A stretch of 13,989 nucleotides of DNA, taken from Fidelibacterota bacterium (GTDB lineage: Bacteria; Marinisomatota; Marinisomatia; Marinisomatales; UBA1611). Under the pieces are notes generated by a model that had not been told where the DNA came from, ran no database searches, and worked only from the letters and a program-made list of their open reading frames with translations. The stretch covers positions 37,630-51,618 of the forward strand of contig PBKF01000027.1 in assembly GCA_002722105.1 (NCBI GenBank), in the 5' to 3' direction. Positions 1-8,281 of this stretch are shown here, piece by piece; within the stretch, counting starts at the first letter, position 1; each line of letters opens with the position of its first letter. Position numbers and translations under genes: made by a program.

Positions 1-791
1 AAAACGACCATAAACGTTGTTAGGGATGTAATGATTGTCCTGCTCAAAGACTGGTTAATACTGTCATTGATTACAGAAGATAGAGCAGAATTTTTACCAC
101 TTTTTACATTTTCTCTCACACGATCAAATATTACGATAGTATCATTCAATGAGTAACCAACAATGGTAAGAAATGCTGCAATAACAGCCAAGGATACTTC
201 ATATTCAAGGATAGAAAAAATACCAAGTGTAATAAATACATCATGGGTTAGGGCTGCAATAGCGCCCAAAGCATATTTAAATTCGAAACGAATAGAAATG
301 TAAATCAGAATTAAGGCCAATGAACTAATGATAGCCATAATAGCATCACCGCTCAATTCTGCTCCAATCTTGGGTCCAACTTTTTCAATGGATAAAATAA
401 ACTCTGTCTTATTATCCGGCACTAATGATGGGAATGCCCCAGCCATTTTCTCCACAAATTTTTGAGAAAACTGTGCCGGTTCATCAGCCATACTGGGAAT
501 CCGAACAGCTACGTTAGATTTATCGCCAAAATGTTTTATTTCTGCTTTACTAAAATCGAAAGTTTGGCCATCAATAGTGATCTGATTCAAGGAATTCCTA
601 ACTTCATTGATATCTACTGGTTCAGTGTAATTAACAGCAATCAATGTTCCACCTTTAAAATCAATACTCAATTTAGGGCCGCCATTGATCACCATTGAGG
701 TAACACCTGCAATGATCAGGAAGGCAGACAATATTCCGGCAATACCTGTCTTACTCATAAAATCAATACGGGTTTCTTTAATAATTCTCAT
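1..791 (-). CDS. secF: Protein translocase subunit SecF (3' end outside window)
   Basis: SecF is an inner-membrane RND-type subunit that works with SecD to pull exported proteins out of SecYEG using the proton gradient. About 263 residues are visible. The order is a first membrane helix (about 15-32), the periplasmic head domain with the IDFKGG motif (43-48), then the membrane block beginning near residue 149. The family signature VGYSLNDTIVIFDRVREN is present at 211-228. D217 matches the conserved membrane aspartate of SecF. The C-terminal helices are cut off by the left edge of the window, so this is an edge effect and not a broken gene. The ATG at 791 lies one base after the secD stop codon, so the two are almost certainly co-transcribed and translationally coupled. 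Identification is firm. Confidence 0.95.
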   Translation of the reverse strand, partial: MRIIKETRIDFMSKTGIAGILSAFLIIAGVTSMVINGGPKLSIDFKGGTLIAVNYTEPVDINEVRNSLNQITIDGQTFDFSKAEIKHFGDKSNVAVRIPSMADEPAQFSQKFVEKMAGAFPSLVPDNKTEFILSIEKVGPKIGAELSGDAIMAIISSLALILIYISIRFEFKYALGAIAALTHDVFITLGIFSILEYEVSLAVIAAFLTIVGYSLNDTIVIFDRVRENVKSGKNSALSSVINDSINQSLSRTIITSLTTFMVV

Positions 792-792
792 C

Positions 793-2700
793 TTAAATAC
801 TCAAATTTGTAAGACCCTTACGGGATGTGTAAGAATTAAAAATTGTTCGTGTAATGAAAACAGCTGTGAACATAGATATTAAAATTCCCCAAAATAATAC
901 CGTTGCAAATCCTTTAATAGGTCCTGTTCCAAACTGATAAAGAACAAGTGATGCAATTAGAGTTGTTACATTGGCATCAATAATCGTTGTTAACGCTCGG
1001 TCATAACCGGCATCGATGGCTGCTTTTGGCGTTTTTCCTTTTCGAAGTTCTTCCCTGACACGTTCAAAAATAATCACGTTGGCATCTATGGACATACCGA
1101 CAGTTAGGATTAAACCTGCGATTCCTGGAAGAGTTAAGGTAGCTTGTAATGATGCTAATACCGCCAACACAAGGAGAATATTCCAAATCAAGGCAAAATC
1201 AGCAACTGTTCCCGCCAACTTGTAATAAACCAGCATGAAAACCAGGACTAAAGTCAGTCCCAAAATAACAGCTTGCGTTCCTTGGGAAATCGAATCAGCT
1301 CCAAGGCTTGGGCCAACAATCCTTTCTTCAATAATATTAACTGGAGCAGGTAAGGCACCAGCCCGCAGAATAATGGCAATATCCTTTGCTTCATTCATAT
1401 TCGAAAAGCCTTCAATCTGAGTTCGTCCGCCTGGTATTTTTTCACGAATTGATGGCGCCATATGTACTTTTTTATCTAAAACTATAGCTATCCGTTCACC
1501 TACATTTGCACCAGTGACGCGAGCCCATGTGCGAGAACCGTCACTATTCATAGTCAAAGAGACAACGGGCTGACCTGCTGAGCCTCCACCCAAAGCTCCT
1601 AGATCTGCTCTTGCCTCATCTACAACACCACCTGTTAGTTCTGCTGTTTCTTCCAAATAGTATAATCTGTAAAACTTGTTTTGAGTTGTTGCACCTTGAA
1701 GGGGCTCAGACCCATCACTGAAAAGAAATTGTCCATTAGCACTTTTCAATTTGGATTGGACTTCAGGTTTCTCAAGTAATTTTTTTAATGCATAAAGATT
1801 TTTTTCCTGTATACCTAAATCATTACCAAGAGATGTAATAAATCCTGAAAAAGGTGCTTCACCAAAAATTTCCGAAGTGACATTTTCTAAAGTATCGTTA
1901 GGGTCAGCATCCGTTTCACCAAAAAGTTCTGATACTGTTTTTATTCCATTATCGCCTTTTGTTGCATCTGCTGGTTTTTCTTTTTCAGTTTTTCCTGCGT
2001 TAGCAAGTTCCTTTAATTCTGTTTCGTCAGTGGTTTCTTTTAAAACATCATCTAATTGAGAAATTATTTCATTCGTAACTGCGATATTTTTTACTAGATA
2101 AAATTCAAGGAGTGCTGTACTCTGGAGCAAGGCTCTCGCACGTTCTGAATCCTGAATACCAGCCAATTCGACAACAATTCGATGTTTGCCTTGTTTCTGG
2201 ATTGTTGGCTCAGAAACACCGAATTGATCTACACGATTTTGGAGAATTTCCAAGACGCGGTTAATCGCATCATCTGCCTCTTCTTTCAGGGAGATTATAA
2301 TATCATTTAGGGATGCACCATATTGGTGATAATATCTGGAGAGTTTTATACCATCTATCTTCACTTCCTGCTCAAAAACTGTAAAAAAGTCCAAATCAGG
2401 TAAAGTAGATTTTTCTTTAGCAGATTTAAGGATGCCTATCAAACGCTCATCCTTCATATCGGCAAGGTTTTCCATCAAGGTCGGTATATCTGCTTCTAGG
2501 ACAATATACATACCACCTTTCAAGTCTAAACCCTGGCGAATGATACGAGATTCAATTTGTTCAAGATCCCCGGTTGTCCGGAGTTCTTCTTTTTCATCGG
2601 CGGACAAATTTTGGAATTGCCAGGTTGGCAATAAAGAGTAAATCGCCCAGGCGAGTATGACGCCAATGATTAAAAATCTAGGAGTTGAATTGCTTTGCAT
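793..2700 (-). CDS. secD: Protein translocase subunit SecD
   Basis: SecD is the larger partner of SecF in the accessory complex that drives late protein translocation with the proton-motive force. From the ATG at 2700 it has 635 residues, near the 615 of E. coli. It has one N-terminal membrane helix (about 9-25), the GLDLKGG motif (57-63), a large periplasmic region, the P1-head motif SLTMNSDGSRTWARVTG near 381-397, and five C-terminal helices. The signature GMSIDANVIIFERVREELRKG begins near 535 and contains the conserved membrane aspartate D539. Residues about 215-290 form an acidic, lysine- and threonine-rich insertion that looks like a flexible linker. A TTG four codons upstream (2712) is in frame. 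I prefer the ATG because no ribosome-binding site supports the TTG. The gene lies 86 bases downstream of kbl, past a candidate terminator, so it may have its own promoter. Confidence 0.95.
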   Translation of the reverse strand: MQSNSTPRFLIIGVILAWAIYSLLPTWQFQNLSADEKEELRTTGDLEQIESRIIRQGLDLKGGMYIVLEADIPTLMENLADMKDERLIGILKSAKEKSTLPDLDFFTVFEQEVKIDGIKLSRYYHQYGASLNDIIISLKEEADDAINRVLEILQNRVDQFGVSEPTIQKQGKHRIVVELAGIQDSERARALLQSTALLEFYLVKNIAVTNEIISQLDDVLKETTDETELKELANAGKTEKEKPADATKGDNGIKTVSELFGETDADPNDTLENVTSEIFGEAPFSGFITSLGNDLGIQEKNLYALKKLLEKPEVQSKLKSANGQFLFSDGSEPLQGATTQNKFYRLYYLEETAELTGGVVDEARADLGALGGGSAGQPVVSLTMNSDGSRTWARVTGANVGERIAIVLDKKVHMAPSIREKIPGGRTQIEGFSNMNEAKDIAIILRAGALPAPVNIIEERIVGPSLGADSISQGTQAVILGLTLVLVFMLVYYKLAGTVADFALIWNILLVLAVLASLQATLTLPGIAGLILTVGMSIDANVIIFERVREELRKGKTPKAAIDAGYDRALTTIIDANVTTLIASLVLYQFGTGPIKGFATVLFWGILISMFTAVFITRTIFNSYTSRKGLTNLSI

Positions 2701-2722
2701 TTTAAATATCAATTATCATTTT

Positions 2723-2752
2723 AAAAAAAGCCGGTGAATATAACCTTTGGCT
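2723..2752 (-). terminator. Candidate intrinsic terminator after kbl
   Basis: Read on the minus strand, AGCC-AAA-GGT, a seven-base loop (TATATTC), then ACC-GGCT are followed directly by a run of T. AGCC pairs with GGCT and GGT with ACC, giving a seven-pair GC-rich stem with a three-A bulge on one side. It lies 35 bases past the kbl stop codon and just before secD. The position and the T-tract fit rho-independent termination of the tdh-kbl transcript. The bulge weakens the stem, so it may be leaky. Confidence 0.5.
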
Positions 2753-2786
2753 TCTCACTGGGGCAAGGATAGAGGATTAGATTCAT

Positions 2787-3974
2787 TTAATCAATTAATC
2801 CTAACTTTTTACCCACCTTCGTGAATTTACCAACTGCTTCGTCTAAATGTTCTTTTTTCATAGCCGCTGAAATTTGAACTCGTATTCTGGCTTGTCCTTT
2901 GGGTACAACGGGGAAATAAAATCCAACCACATAAATTCCTTCTTTCAACATTTCAGTTGCCATTTTCTGAGCTAATATGGCATCGTAGAGCATGATAGGA
3001 ACAATGGCGTGAATTCCATGCAGAATATCAAACCCTCTTTCAGACATCTGTTTTCGAAAATAAATTGTATTTTTTTCCAATTTATCTCTTAGTTCTGTTG
3101 TGGATGATAACATAGTGAACACTTTATTTCCTGCTGCCACGATAGCAGGTGCAACCGTATTTGAAAAAAGATAGGGGCGTGATCGTTGACGCAATAAATC
3201 AATAATCTCCTGACGTCCTGTTGTAAAACCACCGGAAGCGCCTCCGAGGGCTTTACCCATGGTTGAAGTAATTATATCGACTTTTTCCATTACACCAAAG
3301 TATTCAGCTGATCCACGGCCTGTTTTTCCAATCAAACCAGTAGCGTGACTATCATCCACCATTACCATTGCGCTATATTTTTCCGCCAATTCAGTTATTT
3401 TATCTAACTTTGCAATATAGCCATCCATAGAAAAAACACCATCTGTAGCAATCATCTTAAGCCGTGCTCCCCTTGCCTCTTCCAATTTAGCTTCCAGATC
3501 TGTCATGTCGCTATTTTTATAGCGGTATAGTTTTGCTTTACAGAGCCTTATTCCATCAATAATGGAAGCATGATTCAATTCATCAGAGATCACTGCATCT
3601 TCCGGTCCCATAATTGTTTCAAATAACCCGCCATTGGCATCAAAACAGGACGTATAAAGGATAGTATCATCTGTTTCAAAATATTCTGAAATTTTTTGTT
3701 CCAATTTTTTATGCAAATCTTGTGTCCCACAGATGAATCGAACCGAGGCCATCCCAAATCCATAGTCATCCATGGCAGTTTTTGCAGCGGAAATAAGGTC
3801 TGGATGGCTGGCAAGGCCAAGATAATTATTTGCACAAAAATTTAGAACTTCACCGGCTTGCTTTGTTGAGATGTCCACTCCTTGGGGTGTGGTAATGGTT
3901 CGTTCTTTTTTAAAGAGTCCTTCTGCATCAATTTGGTTAAGAATATCTGTAAAATATTTTTTTGTATCATTCAT
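2787..3974 (-). CDS. kbl: Glycine C-acetyltransferase (2-amino-3-ketobutyrate CoA ligase)
   Basis: This cytoplasmic PLP enzyme cleaves 2-amino-3-ketobutyrate with CoA to give glycine and acetyl-CoA, the second step of threonine breakdown. It is a member of the alpha-oxoamine synthase family (with BioF, ALAS and SPT). From the ATG at 3974 it has 395 residues, against 398 in E. coli. Visible motifs are [10 protein letters not shown] near 49-58, [17 protein letters not shown] (about 206-222, with D207 and H210 contacting the PLP ring), and [13 protein letters not shown] (about 237-249), in which K241 should form the Schiff base. A TTG three codons upstream also opens the frame; the ATG start (MNDTKKYF) fits the family better. 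The adjacent tdh supports Kbl over the related BioF or serine palmitoyltransferase. The two genes are 67 bases apart on the same strand. Confidence 0.95.
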   Translation of the reverse strand: MNDTKKYFTDILNQIDAEGLFKKERTITTPQGVDISTKQAGEVLNFCANNYLGLASHPDLISAAKTAMDDYGFGMASVRFICGTQDLHKKLEQKISEYFETDDTILYTSCFDANGGLFETIMGPEDAVISDELNHASIIDGIRLCKAKLYRYKNSDMTDLEAKLEEARGARLKMIATDGVFSMDGYIAKLDKITELAEKYSAMVMVDDSHATGLIGKTGRGSAEYFGVMEKVDIITSTMGKALGGASGGFTTGRQEIIDLLRQRSRPYLFSNTVAPAIVAAGNKVFTMLSSTTELRDKLEKNTIYFRKQMSERGFDILHGIHAIVPIMLYDAILAQKMATEMLKEGIYVVGFYFPVVPKGQARIRVQISAAMKKEHLDEAVGKFTKVGKKLGLID

Positions 3975-4041
3975 CTTAATCAAGCAATGATTTCAAGATT
4001 AATTTGATAATTATTTAACAATTTATTATCCTTTTTTAAAA

Positions 4042-5064
4042 TTACCATTCCAAGAGAACTTTTCCGGAATTCCCAGATTCCATAATTTCAAACCCTTTTT
4101 GGAAATCATTAACTGGTAACTGATGCGTTAGAACTTTAGATATATCTAGTCCGCTTCTCAACATTTGAGTCATCTTGTACCAGGTCTCATACATTTCTCG
4201 GCCATAAATCCCTTTTATTTGGAGTCCTTTAAATATGATGTCATCCCAGGAAATTTGTGTTGATTCAGGAAGGAGACCCAGAAGAGCGATTTTACCACCA
4301 TGATACATATTATTGAGCATACTTTTAAATGCTGCAGGATTACCTGACATTTCAAGCCCTACATCAAATCCGTTGGACATATTTAATTCATTAAATACAT
4401 CAGATATTTTTTGTTTATTTACATTCACTACCTTTGATGCACCTATTTTTTTAGCCAGTTCAAGCCGGTAATCATTCACATCAGTAATCACCACATGTCT
4501 TGCTCCAACAAAATTACAAATAGCCACAGCCATAATTCCAATAGGGCCTGCACCTGTGATAAGAACATCTTCACCGACCATTTCAAATGATAGAGCGGTA
4601 TGTATAGCATTGCCGTAGGGATCAAAAAATGCTGCAATTTCTGAAGGTATATCCTTATGAATCGGCCATACATTTGACTCCGGAATAACCAAATATTCTG
4701 CGAAAGCACCGTTCATCTGGATGCCAATGCCCACGGTTCGATGACATAGATGCCTTTTCCCGGCGCGACAATTTCGGCAATAACCACAAGTAATGTGGCC
4801 TTCACCAGAAACACGATCTCCAGGTTTGTAGTGAGTTACACCATTGCCAACCTCTACTACAATCCCGCAAAATTCATGACCTGTAACTAGAGGAAGCTCT
4901 AGTGTGCGCTGAGCCCAGTCATCCCATTTAAAAATATGGAGGTCCGTACCGCAAATCGCCGTATGAGTGATTTTGATTTTTACATGATTTGTTTTACACA
5001 CTGGTTGTGGAATATCAACCATCCACATTCCACGTTCAGGAGATTTCTTAATAAGTGCTTTCAT
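4042..5064 (-). CDS. tdh: L-threonine 3-dehydrogenase, zinc-dependent
   Basis: Tdh oxidises L-threonine to 2-amino-3-ketobutyrate with NAD+, supplying the substrate of Kbl next door. It is a medium-chain, zinc-dependent dehydrogenase acting in the cytoplasm. The 340 residues align with E. coli Tdh almost position for position: catalytic zinc ligands C38, H63 and E64; the structural zinc cysteines C93, C96, C99 and C107; the threonine-dehydrogenase-typical stretch [15 protein letters not shown]; and a Rossmann motif GAGPIG (171-176) with the NAD-selecting aspartate D195. The frame stays open for 40 more codons upstream, to 5184. The ATG at 5064 ([12 protein letters not shown]) matches the family N-terminus, and the extra stretch has no family character. 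It is probably the first gene of a tdh-kbl transcript. No Shine-Dalgarno sequence is visible. Confidence 0.96.
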   Translation of the reverse strand: MKALIKKSPERGMWMVDIPQPVCKTNHVKIKITHTAICGTDLHIFKWDDWAQRTLELPLVTGHEFCGIVVEVGNGVTHYKPGDRVSGEGHITCGYCRNCRAGKRHLCHRTVGIGIQMNGAFAEYLVIPESNVWPIHKDIPSEIAAFFDPYGNAIHTALSFEMVGEDVLITGAGPIGIMAVAICNFVGARHVVITDVNDYRLELAKKIGASKVVNVNKQKISDVFNELNMSNGFDVGLEMSGNPAAFKSMLNNMYHGGKIALLGLLPESTQISWDDIIFKGLQIKGIYGREMYETWYKMTQMLRSGLDISKVLTHQLPVNDFQKGFEIMESGNSGKVLLEW

Positions 5065-5235
5065 TTTTATTAGTATAATTGACTTAGATTTGAATTTAAA
5101 ATTTAAGATATTAATTGGAATGAATTTACGTTTAACATTATCCTTCATCAGGTGTATAGTAAACCGTAAAAATATCTCAATCAAATCTTAATCCTAGCCT
5201 AAATTCCATTCCCAAAATTTTTTTATTTTCATTCG
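5065..5235. promoter_or_regulatory. Divergent spacer between tdh and parA
   Basis: This 171-base, strongly AT-rich gap should carry promoters for the leftward tdh-kbl genes and the rightward parA run. On the minus strand TTGATT (5184-5179) and TACTAT (5161-5156), 17 bases apart, resemble sigma-70 boxes with four of six matches each. Such weak matches are common by chance in AT-rich DNA. On the plus strand I find no convincing boxes. The last 15 bases before the parA ATG are almost purely T and C, with no Shine-Dalgarno motif. I see no operator palindrome or RNA structure here. Confidence 0.3.
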
Positions 5236-6000
5236 ATGGCTACAGTTTTAGCATTTACAAATCAAAAAGGAGGTGTGGGTAAAACCACATCTGCAGTTAA
5301 TGTTGCATTGAGTCTTGCAGTATCAGAAGTAAATACTTTATTGATTGATCTGGATCCGCAAGCTAATGCAACAACCGGCTTGTCCGACCTTTTCGAAAGT
5401 TCGGATGGATCTATTTATGATGTATTGTTAAAAGGTGATGGTATGGAGGAAGCAATCATTAAAACTACTTTCACACATTTAGATATTATTCCTTCAACTA
5501 ATGATCTTGTTGGTGCGGAGATTGAATTAGTGAGCGTGATGGCAAGAGAATATCAACTCCAAAAATCTCTTAAAAAGATCAAAAAAAAATACGATATTAT
5601 TATCATTGACTGCCCACCATCGCTAGGGCTTCTAACTATCAATGCTTTAACGGCATCTAACGCTCTTGTAATTCCGATTCAATGTGAATATTATGCTCTT
5701 GAAGGTTTGGGCCAGCTACTAAACACGGTTAGACTTGTCCAAAGGCATCTAAACAAGAAATTAGAGATAGCAGGAATTTTGATGACGATGTATGATAGTC
5801 GCCTAAATTTATCGAAACAGGTTGTTGAAGAAGTAGATGGATTTTTTAAGGATAAATTGTTTAAAACATTGATTCATCGTAATGTTCGATTAAGCGAGGC
5901 TCCAAGTTTTGGAAAACCAGCTTTGCTTTATGATGCTAATTCAACAGGAGCAAGAAATTATATGAGTTTGACAGAGGAGATTCTCCAACGTGTCAGCTAA
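5236..6000 (+). CDS. parA: Chromosome partitioning ATPase ParA/Soj
   Basis: ParA is a Walker-type ATPase that binds DNA non-specifically as an ATP dimer and is released by ParB, moving the origin region during segregation. The 254 residues start with the deviant Walker A motif KGGVGKTT (11-18, signature lysine K11). They continue with LLIDLDPQAN (D38 and D40), Walker B IIIIDCPP (D125), and the Soj-type signature RNVRLSEAPSFGKP (215-228). There is no N-terminal helix-turn-helix extension, so this is the short chromosomal form, not a plasmid type Ia ParA. It overlaps parB by 11 bases. It is the first gene of the long plus-strand run, and its leader lacks a ribosome-binding motif. Confidence 0.96.
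   Translation: MATVLAFTNQKGGVGKTTSAVNVALSLAVSEVNTLLIDLDPQANATTGLSDLFESSDGSIYDVLLKGDGMEEAIIKTTFTHLDIIPSTNDLVGAEIELVSVMAREYQLQKSLKKIKKKYDIIIIDCPPSLGLLTINALTASNALVIPIQCEYYALEGLGQLLNTVRLVQRHLNKKLEIAGILMTMYDSRLNLSKQVVEEVDGFFKDKLFKTLIHRNVRLSEAPSFGKPALLYDANSTGARNYMSLTEEILQRVS
5974..5979 (+). promoter_or_regulatory. Shine-Dalgarno site setting the parB GTG start
   Basis: GAGGAG inside the end of parA lies 10 bases before a GTG at 5990. This purine block supports GTG as the parB start. No in-frame ATG exists near the family's conserved N-terminal LGKGLEALI motif. Confidence 0.6.
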
Positions 6001-6871
6001 TAGATTAGGAAAAGGGCTTGAAGCTCTTATTCGTCCGAAAAAAGAGCGAAAGAAAAAACCTCTAAAAAGTACTGTTTCTGCAAAGCCAGGCGTAACTGAG
6101 ATCCCACTAAAAAATATCCTACCAAATCCAAAACAACCTAGGCGGGATTTTGATCCAGCTGCTTTGGAAGAACTTGCAGCATCTATCAAAGAAAAAGGTG
6201 TACTGACACCAATCACGGTACGTGAGGCTGATGATCATTATCAAATTATCGCAGGAGAAAGGCGTTGGAGAGCATCAAAAATATGCCGAAAGAGAACCAT
6301 CCCTGCTTATCTTATTTCCGTAAAAGACGAAGCAGAAATGATGGAAGTAGCGCTGATTGAGAATATTCAACGTGAAGATCTTAATGCATTGGATGAATCA
6401 GAAGCTTACGCAGTTTTAAATTCGAAATTTGAGATGTCTCATGAAGCAATAGCTAAAGCGGTAGGTAAAAAACGTGTAACTATTTCTAATTCATTACGCT
6501 TATTAAAACTGCCACTCGAAATTCGAGAAAGTTTACGGACTAGAGAAATATCTGCCGGACATGCGAGAACAATCTTACAGGCAAAAACTGGTTCTGCAAT
6601 GCATAAGATATGGAGAAAAATTTTAAAAAATAATTTGAGTGTCCGCGGTGCAGAAGCACTGGTAAAAACTTTAACAAAAGCTGGGAAAAATAAAAAAGTA
6701 AAGATCCTAAAAAACCCACCGCAAGTCCAGGCTTTGGAAAATCAATTAATAGAAATTTTAGGTACAAAAGTAAAATTGAGGCTGGGTAAAAAAGGTGGCT
6801 TTATTGAAATTTCTTATTTCTCTGATGATGATTTAGAACGAATTTTAGAATTAATTCAAACAATTCCATAA
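5990..6871 (+). CDS. parB: Chromosome partitioning protein ParB (CTPase clamp)
   Basis: ParB loads at parS sites near the origin, spreads as a CTP-dependent clamp, recruits SMC and stimulates ParA. The protein has 293 residues and starts at GTG. The order is an N-terminal ParA-contact motif LGKGLEALI (6-14), a lysine/arginine-rich linker (16-26), the ParB/Srx CTP-binding domain (about 36-130) with GERRWRA (89-95) and ENIQRE (124-129), then a helix-turn-helix parS reader (about 148-175). A C-terminal dimerisation segment ends the protein. It overlaps parA by 11 bases and precedes the M23 gene by six. I found no consensus parS site in the window, so its binding site must be elsewhere or divergent. 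Confidence 0.96.
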   Translation: MSANRLGKGLEALIRPKKERKKKPLKSTVSAKPGVTEIPLKNILPNPKQPRRDFDPAALEELAASIKEKGVLTPITVREADDHYQIIAGERRWRASKICRKRTIPAYLISVKDEAEMMEVALIENIQREDLNALDESEAYAVLNSKFEMSHEAIAKAVGKKRVTISNSLRLLKLPLEIRESLRTREISAGHARTILQAKTGSAMHKIWRKILKNNLSVRGAEALVKTLTKAGKNKKVKILKNPPQVQALENQLIEILGTKVKLRLGKKGGFIEISYFSDDDLERILELIQTIP

Positions 6872-6877
6872 AGACTC

Positions 6878-7666
6878 ATGAAAACAGATAAATATACTAT
6901 TATGTTTATTCCAGATGATGAATCTAAATCAAGATCAATTCATGTCTCCAGAAATATTATTAAATCGGCAATGTGGATTGGTGGAATTTTATTTTTAGTT
7001 TTTTCTGCATCCCTTTACATTTATTTCACGCAATTAACAGAATTTGTAGAGATAAAGAAACGTCACGATCAATTTGTTGAAGAAAGAATTAAAGTTTTTG
7101 ATCTAACACGTGATTTGGAGCGACTCAGTCAAATGGATCAGATGGTGCGTCATACGCTTGGTACCAAACTGGATATTGATAATAAGCCTGTTATTTCAGA
7201 TAGCTTAACCGGATCAATAATAGATATAAATAATCAGATTTCATTTATTGAAAACATTCCATCGGTTGCACCTATACAGGGCTATGTGAGCCAAAGGTCA
7301 GGAAAGGCTGGACTCTTTATAACAAAAACACATCACGGAATTGATATTGTGGCAAAAGAGGGTGAGCCTATTTTGGCATCTGCTTCAGGCGTTGTAGTTT
7401 TTTCAGGCTGGACATATGAATTTGGAAACTTAATTATCATTTATCATGGTGATGATTATTTTACTCATTATGGACATAACCAAAATAATTTGAAAAAACA
7501 ATTGGATATAGTAACCCGTGGCGAAGTTATTGGACTAGTAGGTAATACTGGTGTGTCATCTGGTCCACATTTACATTTTGAAGTATGGAAAGAATTTACT
7601 GCAATGGATCCTTTGGTCTTTTTTCCAGAATACCGTGCAGTGGATTTAACTTCTCTAGATGAGTAA
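6878..7666 (+). CDS. Membrane-anchored M23 family metallopeptidase
   Basis: This is a likely peptidoglycan endopeptidase of the LytM/M23 family, held in the inner membrane with its catalytic domain outside. Of 262 residues, about 1-30 are cytoplasmic, 31-50 form one membrane helix, and about 55-95 look like a short coiled coil. The M23 domain spans about 133-248. All the expected zinc and catalytic residues are visible: H152 and D156 (HxxxD in HHGID), H197 (FTHYGH), and H231 and H233 (HLHFE). It should therefore be active and not a degenerate LytM activator such as EnvC. The stop codon overlaps the bactofilin start by eight bases. M23 peptidases next to bactofilins are a known pairing (Hyphomonas LmdC-BacA, Helicobacter Csd1-CcmA) in which the bactofilin positions the enzyme. 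That function is inferred here from context. Confidence 0.9.
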   Translation: MKTDKYTIMFIPDDESKSRSIHVSRNIIKSAMWIGGILFLVFSASLYIYFTQLTEFVEIKKRHDQFVEERIKVFDLTRDLERLSQMDQMVRHTLGTKLDIDNKPVISDSLTGSIIDINNQISFIENIPSVAPIQGYVSQRSGKAGLFITKTHHGIDIVAKEGEPILASASGVVVFSGWTYEFGNLIIIYHGDDYFTHYGHNQNNLKKQLDIVTRGEVIGLVGNTGVSSGPHLHFEVWKEFTAMDPLVFFPEYRAVDLTSLDE

Positions 7667-8021
7667 GATTAATTTTCAAAATGTGCATACCATGATTGGC
7701 GCTGATGCAAAGATTGTTGGGCCGGTTGATCTTAAGGAAGGTATTATTATTTATGGACAAATCTATGGTGATGTGACTACTGATGGGCCTGTTCGTGTTG
7801 CTCAAAATGCTGTGGTACAGGGAAATATCATTGGGAAACATATCCGTATCGGTGGAACGGTTCTTGGAAATATTCATTCAGATGGACAAGTTATTCTTGG
7901 TAAAAAATGTGTTTTAAAGGGTGATATAATCTACAGAAAACTGCTGATTGAAGATGGGGCACTTTTTGAAGGGAAATGCGATTTACTTAATATAAAAGAG
8001 AGTCCCGAAACATCTGAATAA
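7659..8021 (+). CDS. Bactofilin family polymer-forming protein
   Basis: Bactofilins assemble without nucleotide into filaments from a right-handed beta-helix and often anchor cell-wall enzymes. The 120-residue protein is almost entirely the bactofilin core (about 10-105). It shows the repeating pattern of hydrophobic, glycine and valine/isoleucine positions, for example IGADAKIVGPVDLKEG, then IIIYGQIYGDV, VVQGNIIGKHIRIGG and VLGNIHSDGQVILG, ending in a short polar tail. Tails shorter than about 15 residues on each side are normal for the family. The ATG lies inside the last codons of the M23 gene, which suggests coupled translation and joint function. It precedes the AtpI-like gene by three bases. 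The family call is strong; the exact role (shape, wall-growth zone or segregation) cannot be read from sequence. Confidence 0.92.
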   Translation: MSKINFQNVHTMIGADAKIVGPVDLKEGIIIYGQIYGDVTTDGPVRVAQNAVVQGNIIGKHIRIGGTVLGNIHSDGQVILGKKCVLKGDIIYRKLLIEDGALFEGKCDLLNIKESPETSE

Positions 8022-8024
8022 AAA

Positions 8025-8279
8025 ATGTCCGATACAAATAGTCCAAATAATTTTGATTGGGGTAAATCATTTACATATTTCCAAAAAACAGTCAAAGAAG
8101 CAGGTCCCGCTGCTACGGCATCATATACTTTAACTGTTTCAATCATAATCTTTATTTTTCTCGGATGGTATATTGATTTATCTACAGACTCATCACCTTG
8201 GGGTGTAATTATTGGTTTGTTTTTTGGGCTTATAACAGGCTTTTATCATCTTGCTAAGACTATCTGGAAAGAAGACTAA
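8025..8279 (+). CDS. atpI: AtpI-like ATP synthase accessory membrane protein
   Basis: This is a small two-helix membrane protein of the AtpI/'F0F1-ATPase subunit (gene 1)' type, linked in other bacteria to c-ring assembly or Mg2+ supply. The 84 residues hold a soluble N-terminus, a helix at about 33-50 and another at about 59-78. Together they show the family layout GWYID...PWGVIIGLFFGLITGFYHL, with an aspartate after the first helix, a proline before the second, and GxxxGxxxGFY within it. Its place directly upstream of the atp genes agrees. It begins three bases after the bactofilin stop and ends two bases before the next gene. The family call is good; the biochemical role is not settled even in model species. 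Confidence 0.82.
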   Translation: MSDTNSPNNFDWGKSFTYFQKTVKEAGPAATASYTLTVSIIIFIFLGWYIDLSTDSSPWGVIIGLFFGLITGFYHLAKTIWKED

Positions 8280-8281
8280 TA

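Noticed and set aside
1016..1225. Open frame on the plus strand opposite secD, and similar antisense frames in the atp genes
   Set aside because: They lie fully inside strongly conserved genes, have no recognisable protein features, and are explained by the codon structure of the opposite strand.
2701..2712. TTG start for secD at 2712, and similarly TTG for kbl at 3983
   Set aside because: Each lies only 3-4 codons before an ATG that fits the family, and no ribosome-binding site favours the TTG.
5065..5184. In-frame 40-codon N-terminal extension of tdh starting at 5184
   Set aside because: The ATG at 5064 reproduces the family N-terminus and gives exact E. coli residue numbering for all zinc ligands. 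The extension is AT-rich and lies in the promoter spacer.
7102..7117. CACGTG core inside the M23 gene as a possible parS site
   Set aside because: parS is a longer palindrome (TGTTTCACGTGAAACA). The flanks here (TCTAA and ATTTG) do not match, so it is a chance hexamer in coding sequence.
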